A stretch of DNA of 34,020 bases from Candidatus Villigracilis adiacens (GTDB taxonomy: Bacteria; Chloroflexota; Anaerolineae; Anaerolineales; Villigracilaceae). The position numbers and the translations under genes were made by a program. The stretch spans positions 1 to 34,020 of the forward strand of contig JADJBU010000003.1 of the NCBI GenBank assembly GCA_016703605.1, read 5' to 3'. A model generated the notes under the pieces. The model ran no database searches, was not told the origin of the DNA, and saw nothing but the letters and a program-made list of their open reading frames with translations. Of the stretch, positions 29,109 through 34,020 are shown piece by piece. Every line of letters starts with the position of its first letter. Within the stretch, counting starts at the first letter, position 1.

Positions 29109-30197
29109 ATGCAAATAAGAAATGCGACTCAAGAAACCCTCTTGCGCTCCATCCTCATTCTATCCATCGTATCCATTTTGGTTTCCTGCCAGTTAACTCC
29201 TTCTCCGACTACAAACAACACAACGGCAGTTTCAACCGAACCAGCGCCGTCCCTGCCCGAAATGTTCGAAACCGGGCTGTTGAATCGGCTCGACGCGCCG
29301 CATCAGTATGCCGAAGAGACCTGCCGTTCCCTGCGCAACAAATGGAATCCGCTCAACGCCGCGCCGGGGACGGTCGTCATGCTGATCCTGGTCAAGAACA
29401 TCAACCCGGGCACAGGCGACCTGCCCGACAGCGTCAGCGTAGTCGAATTCTTCGAGTTGATGGACCAGCTCCGGGCGCAGGGATTCGAAGCGGTCAACAC
29501 CGATCAACTCCAGGCGTTCATGGAACGCAACGTCGAAATTCCCCCGCGTTCCTTTATGTTGATCCAGGACGGGAACCAGAGCCTGGAGTATTACGACAAG
29601 TACTTCCGCGAATATTTTTTCATGTGGGGCTGGACGGTGACAAACGGCTGGATCAGCGAACGCGATGCGGACCCGAACCTGCTCTCTGAAAATTTCACGC
29701 TCGAATATGAAGGTTTTATAGACCATCAGGCGCGCGGCATTACGGCAGACGCGCGTCTTACGGACGATTCCGCCAAGGTCATCATTGCCCGCGAACTACA
29801 GGGATCGTTAACCGGCTTTGCAGACCAGTTCGGCAAGACCCCCACCGCCATCGTGTGGCCCAACGGCGCGTTTGGGATGCGCCCCATCGAAGCCGCGAGG
29901 CAGCTGCGTTTTAAACTTGGTTTCACAGACCAGTCGCGCGGACCCATCATGTACAATTGGGTGCCGCTCGGTATTGCCATTGACCCCGAACGCCCGACCC
30001 TGACTCCCGAAGGCCTGATCGGCGATCCGTTGATGACCCTGCCGACCTATTCCCCCCAGGAGGCGCTGACAGCCATAGACACCGCCCGCGCCATCGGCAA
30101 AGCCGCCGCGGAATACGCGTCCTTGAGCCGGGACGCGGAATACAAATATTATGAAGTCGTTTGCGAAGAAGAATACGGGCCCATGCCCACCCCGTAA
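29109..30197 (+). CDS. Deacetylase-fold lipoprotein, catalytic residues lost
   Basis: The start MQIRNATQETLLRSILILS gives 362 residues with lipobox LVSC. It aligns along its length with the upstream gene: CRSLRNKWNPLNAAPGTVVM against CQYLKNKWDSTKSAPGTVVM, IVWPNGAFGMRPIE against YVWPGGGFSKRAVE, and RGPIMYNWVP in both. The first motif has become QDGN and the H-x3-H pair HQARGI, so the metal ligands are gone. It is probably a non-enzymatic paralogue such as a binding or regulatory partner. It arose by tandem duplication. Confidence 0.82.
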   Translation: MQIRNATQETLLRSILILSIVSILVSCQLTPSPTTNNTTAVSTEPAPSLPEMFETGLLNRLDAPHQYAEETCRSLRNKWNPLNAAPGTVVMLILVKNINPGTGDLPDSVSVVEFFELMDQLRAQGFEAVNTDQLQAFMERNVEIPPRSFMLIQDGNQSLEYYDKYFREYFFMWGWTVTNGWISERDADPNLLSENFTLEYEGFIDHQARGITADARLTDDSAKVIIARELQGSLTGFADQFGKTPTAIVWPNGAFGMRPIEAARQLRFKLGFTDQSRGPIMYNWVPLGIAIDPERPTLTPEGLIGDPLMTLPTYSPQEALTAIDTARAIGKAAAEYASLSRDAEYKYYEVVCEEEYGPMPTP

Positions 30198-30216
30198 AGT
30201 TTAAGGAGATTTTCCC

Positions 30217-30558
30217 ATGACAGATTGTATCTTTTGCAAGATCATCAACGGCGAACTTCCCAGCACGAACGTTTATAACGACGGTCAGGTAACCGCCTTC
30301 CGCGACATCAACCCCGCCGCGCCCACGCACATTTTGATCGTTCCCAAAAAACATATCGACTCGGTCAATGAGTTGAGCGTGGAGGATGAACCGTTGATCG
30401 GTCATCTCTTCCTCATCGCAAAACAACTTGCAGCGCAGGAGGGCATTGCCGAACCGGGCTATCGCCTCGTCATCAACACCGGAGCCGAATCCGGGCAGAC
30501 GGTCAATCACGTCCACCTCCACCTTTTGGGCGGCAGGCAAATGCGGGCGCTCGGATAA
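30217..30558 (+). CDS. HIT-family protein (HinT-like)
   Basis: This 113-residue protein hydrolyses nucleoside phosphoramidates or related AMP conjugates. The N-terminal zinc-type CIFCKII, then PAAPTHILIVPKKHI, and the histidine triad HVHLHLL (His98, 100, 102) are all present. AAGGAG precedes the ATG. It is 19 bp after the deacetylase-like gene and probably co-transcribed. Confidence 0.93.
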   Translation: MTDCIFCKIINGELPSTNVYNDGQVTAFRDINPAAPTHILIVPKKHIDSVNELSVEDEPLIGHLFLIAKQLAAQEGIAEPGYRLVINTGAESGQTVNHVHLHLLGGRQMRALG

Positions 30559-30636
30559 AATCATCGAAGCGATCAGCGCAATAACGGGCTGGTCGCTTTT
30601 TCTTGGACGGTGGACATGGATAACAGCAACACACCC

Positions 30637-30696
30637 CAGTTCACTACTCACCAGTTCACTACTCACCATTCACTACTCACTACTCACTACTCACCC
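30637..30696. repeat. CACTACTCA-type tandem repeat
   Basis: The gap between the HIT gene and thyX contains CAGTTCACTACTCAC twice, then CATTCACTACTCACTACTCA, with a 7-bp word CACTACT recurring. It is the same class of word-like repeat as those at 12232-12297 and 27776-27799. Confidence 0.85.
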
Positions 30697-30725
30697 CCCG
30701 TCATCTTTACAGGAGCCATCCCCCC

Positions 30726-32135
30726 ATGCCCGAACGAGACATCTACCTTTTATCCCCGCGTTTACTCAGCCCGGAGACGATTGCCGTCGCCTTTGCCAAG
30801 ACCTCGCGCTCGCCCGAATCCTTCCGCGAGATCGCCGCGGAGTTGAGCGATGAATCCTCGGCGAAGTTTCATGAGAAATGGGTCGTTGGCTACGGTCATG
30901 CCTCGGTCGCGGAACACGCCGTTTTGCACATCGCCTTCGAGAACGTCTCGCGCGTCGCCATCGAAACCATCGAAGGCAACCGGCTTGCCTCTTATACCGA
31001 GAAATCGACCCGCTACCAGAAATGGGGCATGGATGACTTCACGATTCCACCCGAGCTGGATGGACATCCCCTGCGCGATGAATTCGTGAATACCGTGCGC
31101 CTCCTTTTCTCGACTTATGCCGACTCGCTGGACCCGGTGAAGAATCTCATCGTGGAGCGCTCCCCGCGCCGCGAGAACGAATCGGATGAAGCCTACGACC
31201 GCAGAATCCGCTCGCAATATGTAGACCGCTGCCGCTTCCTGCTCCCTGCCGCCGCCAACGCCAACGTCGGTATGACTGCCAACGCGCGTATCATCGAGAT
31301 GACCATCCGCAAGATGCTCTCACATCCGCTCGCAGAGGTGCGCCAGATCGGAGAGAGGTTGAAGGAAGTTTCCAAAGCCGAAACGCCCACGCTGGTCAAG
31401 TATGCGGATGCGAATGAGTACTCGGTGGAGACGGTGAAGCAGTTGGAAGGTCGAAGGTTGAAGGTTGAAGGTCAAAGGTCGGATTGGTGTTCACTGATTG
31501 ATTATGACAAGGATGGCGAAAAGAAGATCCTTGCTGCGGCGTTGTATCGTTTTGACGAAGTTCCCTTTGCTGATGCGTTGAAATATGTCAAATCTCTCAA
31601 GAAGAAGGAACGCGAAACGCTTGCCGAAACCCTGCTGGGCAAACTGGGCAAGTACGACACCCCCCTGCGCGAACTGGAATATTCAATATGCACGTTTGAT
31701 TTAGTCATGGACCAGGGCGCGTACGCCGAATTTAAACGTCACCGCATGATGACGCAGACGCCGCAGCGACTGACGACGCGGCTCGGGTGGACGACTCCGC
31801 TGCTGATAACCGAAGCAGGCTTCGGGTCCCGTTATGAGGCGGCGATGGAGGCGGCATCAAGAATGTACGAAAAACTCCACGCCTTCAATCCCGACGCTGC
31901 CCAATACATCGTCCCGAACGGATTCAACCGCCGCGTGCTGGCGCAGTTCAACCTGCGCGAGGCGTTCGCATTCTGTCAGTTGCGAAGCGCCGCGAACGCG
32001 CATTTCTCATCCGCAGGGTTGCTCAAAAAAATTTACGAGGATATTTCACGCGTTCATCCGCTGCTTTCAAAATACATGAAACTGCGGGAAGAGACGTGGC
32101 AAAGTGTCGAAGAAAATTATTTCTCAAAAATTTGA
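30726..32135 (+). CDS. thyX: Flavin-dependent thymidylate synthase, two-domain form
   Basis: This 469-residue protein makes dTMP from dUMP with folate and flavin. It has two ThyX-like halves. The first has GYGHASVAEHAVLHIAFENVS and LASYTEKSTRYQ but no RHR; the second has EFKRHRMMTQTPQRLTTR, with RHR at residues 338-340. The active site is therefore probably shared between halves. Typical ThyX chains are 200-300 residues and act as tetramers, so this is the fused form known in some phyla. The region around residues 241-252 (LEGRRLKVEGQR) is encoded by five 7-bp units GAAGGTY at 31446-31480. AGGAG is ten bases before the ATG. Confidence 0.88.
   Translation: MPERDIYLLSPRLLSPETIAVAFAKTSRSPESFREIAAELSDESSAKFHEKWVVGYGHASVAEHAVLHIAFENVSRVAIETIEGNRLASYTEKSTRYQKWGMDDFTIPPELDGHPLRDEFVNTVRLLFSTYADSLDPVKNLIVERSPRRENESDEAYDRRIRSQYVDRCRFLLPAAANANVGMTANARIIEMTIRKMLSHPLAEVRQIGERLKEVSKAETPTLVKYADANEYSVETVKQLEGRRLKVEGQRSDWCSLIDYDKDGEKKILAAALYRFDEVPFADALKYVKSLKKKERETLAETLLGKLGKYDTPLRELEYSICTFDLVMDQGAYAEFKRHRMMTQTPQRLTTRLGWTTPLLITEAGFGSRYEAAMEAASRMYEKLHAFNPDAAQYIVPNGFNRRVLAQFNLREAFAFCQLRSAANAHFSSAGLLKKIYEDISRVHPLLSKYMKLREETWQSVEENYFSKI
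31446..31480. repeat. 7-bp tandem repeat inside thyX
   Basis: GAAGGTC, GAAGGTT, GAAGGTT, GAAGGTC, AAAGGTC run as five successive 7-mers, in frame between the two halves of ThyX. The same words occur in the lysC-asd gap. Confidence 0.85.
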
Positions 32136-32145
32136 CGCAAGGCTA

Positions 32146-32189
32146 AAACCAAAAACATCCCAGATATATGCCTGGGATGTTTTTGGTTT
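32146..32189 (+). terminator. Strong terminator after thyX
   Basis: AAACCAAAAACATCCCAG (32146-32163) and CTGGGATGTTTTTGGTTT (32172-32189) form a perfect 18-bp stem with an 8-base loop. A-rich and T-rich ends make it work in both directions, so it can also end the convergent aldo/keto reductase transcript. Confidence 0.9.
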
Positions 32190-32225
32190 GCTGTTTGTGA
32201 TCAATCGTCCACGGACTATCTTTCC

Positions 32226-33212
32226 TTAATCGTCGTCTTCACCCTTCTTCACCACGCCGAAGACCGCGTCAATTTTATCCATGATCTCCGGGGTCAGTTT
32301 CTCGACGAACTCCGCCGACTTCATATTCTCATGCACCTGCTCCACGCGGCTCGCGCCGGTGATGACCGTGCTGACGAAGGGATTCTTCAAACACCACGCC
32401 AGCGCCAATTGGGACAGAGTCGCGCCGATCTCTTTTGCAACAGGCTCAAGCGCGGCGACCTGCTTAAGGCGTTCCTGGTCGGTCAGGCGGCTGTGCAGCC
32501 ATTCATAACCTTTGAGCGACCCGCGGCTGTCTTTGGGAATGCCGCCCTGATACTTCCCCGAAAGAAAGCCCGAAGCCAGCGGACTCCAGGTGGTGGTGCC
32601 GTAGCCGTATTCCTTGTAAAAACGGACGTAATCACCCTCGAGCCGCCCGCGTTCCAACAGGTTGTATTGCGGCTGTTCGACCACCGGCTTGTGCAGGTGA
32701 TGCCGCTCCGCGATCTGGATCGCTTCAATGATCTCGGAAGCCGACCACTCCGACGTGCCCCAATATAACGCCTTGCCCCATTCAATGATGTTGTGCATCG
32801 CCCAGACCGTCTCTTCGATGGGGGTTGTTTTATCGGGGCGGTGACAGTAGACCAGGTCCACATAATCAAGCTGCAGGCGTTCCAATGAACCGTGGATGCC
32901 TTCGATCAAACGTTTGCGGTTGAGCGTGTTCTTCTCGTTGACGCCGTCGTTCAAGCCCCAGTAAAACTTGGTCGAGACGAGATAACTCCCGCGCCGCCAG
33001 CCCAATTTCTTCAACGCCGCCCCCATCACCTCTTCCGACTTGCCGCCCGCGTACACCTCGGCATTATCGAAGAAGTTCACGCCATAATCGTACGCCGCCG
33101 TCATGATCTTCATGGCGGCATCCACATCCACCTGGTTCTTGAACGTGACCCACGACCCGATGGATAACTCACTGACCTGTAAACCCGTTTTTCCAAGATG
33201 ACGATACTTCAT
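32226..33212 (-). CDS. Aldo/keto reductase
   Basis: The start MKYRHLGKTGLQVSELSIGS has GGAGGAACC before it and gives 328 residues. It is an NADPH-dependent oxidoreductase of the K-channel-beta/YghZ-like branch of aldo/keto reductases. The catalytic tetrad is visible as Asp and Tyr in FFDNAEVY, Lys in VSTKFYWG and His in LVYCHRPD. The cofactor segment is TVITGASRVEQVHEN. Natural substrate unknown. The C-terminus is acidic (KKGEDDD). It converges with thyX on the terminator at 32146-32189. Confidence 0.93.
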   Translation of the reverse strand: MKYRHLGKTGLQVSELSIGSWVTFKNQVDVDAAMKIMTAAYDYGVNFFDNAEVYAGGKSEEVMGAALKKLGWRRGSYLVSTKFYWGLNDGVNEKNTLNRKRLIEGIHGSLERLQLDYVDLVYCHRPDKTTPIEETVWAMHNIIEWGKALYWGTSEWSASEIIEAIQIAERHHLHKPVVEQPQYNLLERGRLEGDYVRFYKEYGYGTTTWSPLASGFLSGKYQGGIPKDSRGSLKGYEWLHSRLTDQERLKQVAALEPVAKEIGATLSQLALAWCLKNPFVSTVITGASRVEQVHENMKSAEFVEKLTPEIMDKIDAVFGVVKKGEDDD

Positions 33213-33231
33213 GGTTCCTCCGTATATTTTC

Positions 33232-33264
33232 AAGTGACAGTCATCTCGCAGGTGACTGTCACTT
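33232..33264. repeat. Palindromic repeat, twin of the lysK insert
   Basis: AAGTGACAGTCA (33232-33243) and TGACTGTCACTT (33253-33264) are perfect inverted arms, followed by TTTT. It lies between divergent genes. The lysK copy at 10496-10526 shares AGTGACAGTCA and TGACTGTCACT, with a different loop. Confidence 0.85.
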
Positions 33265-33276
33265 TTTTGACTCCAT

Positions 33277-33282
33277 TATAAT
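33277..33282 (+). promoter_or_regulatory. Consensus -10 box with leaderless start
   Basis: TATAAT is six bases before the ATG at 33289, so transcription should begin at the start codon. There is no Shine-Dalgarno site. No convincing -35 is seen; TGACTG in the palindromic repeat is at the right distance. Confidence 0.55.
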
Positions 33283-33288
33283 CACCAT

Positions 33289-34020
33289 ATGCGAAAAACA
33301 TTGCTGTTTTGCCTGCTTCTCGCCTCCTGCGCTTCCGCCCCCGCGCAAACCACAGACGCAACGCTTCCGCCTTACCTTACTGGCACACCCGCCGCGACCT
33401 CCACGCCGAACGTTCTGCCGCCCGATACGCCCATTCCCACCAGCACGATGCAGGTTTACATCATCGAAGAAGGCGACACGCTCAGCGAGATCGCCGAGAA
33501 ATTCAAAATCCCGCAGGCAGATTTGATCGCGGCGAACCCGGATGTGAACCCGAACGCGCTCCCCATCGGTGGGACTCTCTTCATCCCGGACCCTTCCGCC
33601 CCTTCCGCCGCCGCCTCAACCCCACACCCGAGCCTGTTCCCTGTCACCCGCCGCCTGCTACCCCACAGCGGACCCGGCAACTGGTGCTTCGCGCTCATCC
33701 AAAATAACACGCCGAACCCGCTCGAAAACGTATCGGCGCAGATCACCCTGCTCGACGAAACCAATAACGCCATCACCAGCCAGACGGCTTATCTTCCGTT
33801 GGATATCATCCAGCCGAATGAAGCGCTGCCTGTTTTTGCCTTCTTCCCGAACACTCCTGCCAACGTAAATTCGCAAATTCAATTGCTGAGCGCGGCGCAG
33901 GGAGATGGAAGCAGATACCTGCCCGCCTCGCTCGATAACACCTCCGCAGAAATAAACTGGGATGGCAGAACCGCCACCCTAAGCGGACAAATCCATTTGC
34001 CAGCCGAATCAAACGCCGCA
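33289..34020 (+). CDS. LysM-domain lipoprotein, partial
   Basis: The frame is open from the ATG to the right edge (244 codons), so the C-terminus is missing. MRKTLLFCLLLASC is a lipoprotein signal with lipobox LASC. A Thr/Pro-rich linker is followed by one LysM domain (YIIEEGDTLSEIAEKFKI, LIAANPDVNPNALPIGGTLFIP), which binds peptidoglycan or similar glycans. The remaining part, with NWCFALIQNNTPNPLENV and VSAQITLLDETNN, looks like a beta-sandwich (FxLyD-like) domain. The protein is probably anchored in the membrane and contacts the cell wall. Confidence 0.88.
   Translation, partial: MRKTLLFCLLLASCASAPAQTTDATLPPYLTGTPAATSTPNVLPPDTPIPTSTMQVYIIEEGDTLSEIAEKFKIPQADLIAANPDVNPNALPIGGTLFIPDPSAPSAAASTPHPSLFPVTRRLLPHSGPGNWCFALIQNNTPNPLENVSAQITLLDETNNAITSQTAYLPLDIIQPNEALPVFAFFPNTPANVNSQIQLLSAAQGDGSRYLPASLDNTSAEINWDGRTATLSGQIHLPAESNAA

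Noticed and set aside
30637..30696. CRISPR-like array
   Set aside because: Short words repeat at a 7-15 bp period without spacers of 30-40 bp, and no cas genes are nearby.
1..34020. tRNA or rRNA genes, prophage or transposase
   Set aside because: No cloverleaf with a TTCGANNC loop, rRNA core sequence, integrase or transposase frame was recognised by eye; a covariance-model search was not possible.

Overview
The window looks like chromosomal DNA of a Chloroflexota bacterium, most likely Anaerolineae. This is inferred from gene content only: a complete LysW carrier-protein pathway joined to argG and argH, myo-inositol-1-phosphate synthase, a two-domain ThyX, several proline/threonine-rich lipoproteins, and many short 7-8 bp tandem repeats between and inside genes. 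No rRNA or tRNA was seen to anchor the taxonomy.

Layout. (1) 1-2420, minus: a formylglycine-generating-enzyme-fold lipoprotein cut by the left edge, then a DAO-type FAD oxidoreductase. (2) 2494-10822, plus: a divergent promoter and an arginine-rich leader peptide with attenuator, then argG, argH, lysW, lysX/argX, lysY/argC, lysZ/argB, lysJ/argD and lysK/argE. Together these carry glutamate, bound to LysW, to ornithine, and citrulline to arginine; the carbamoyl-transfer step is not in the window. (3) 10843-16761, minus: an aspartate-family block. lysC lies behind a Met/Thr-rich leader peptide with attenuator and is followed by asd. metY and metA follow behind a SAM-I riboswitch with its own terminator, and a GNAT acetyltransferase overlaps metA. 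(4) 16786-18017, minus: a 5'-3' exonuclease and an unknown protein. (5) 18076-25289, minus: a short UvrA-like ATPase and a helix-hairpin-helix protein under one promoter, and an ArsR-led run of small one-domain enzymes (AHSA1, DUF1697, two DUF1801, VOC, RibD/DHFR-like, DUF2200, MBL hydrolase). The two promoters share a sequence between -35 and -10. (6) 25317-34020: a soluble GAF histidine kinase divergent from inositol-phosphate synthase, two tandem deacetylase-fold lipoproteins (the second without catalytic residues), a HIT protein, thyX, an aldo/keto reductase and a LysM lipoprotein cut by the right edge.

The most striking signal is regulatory. The amino-acid genes are headed by three RNA attenuators: an Arg leader (argG operon), a Met/Thr leader (lysC) and a SAM riboswitch (metY). 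The two leader peptides start from almost identical 41-bp promoter-to-ATG cassettes whose -10 box is only 10 bases from the ATG, so the transcripts should be nearly leaderless. Alternative pairings fitting ribosome-mediated attenuation can be drawn for both by eye. A second theme is short repeats and palindromes that lie in frame inside core metabolic genes (lysK, metA, thyX) and also occur between genes. These are by-eye readings; no folding or database search was run.
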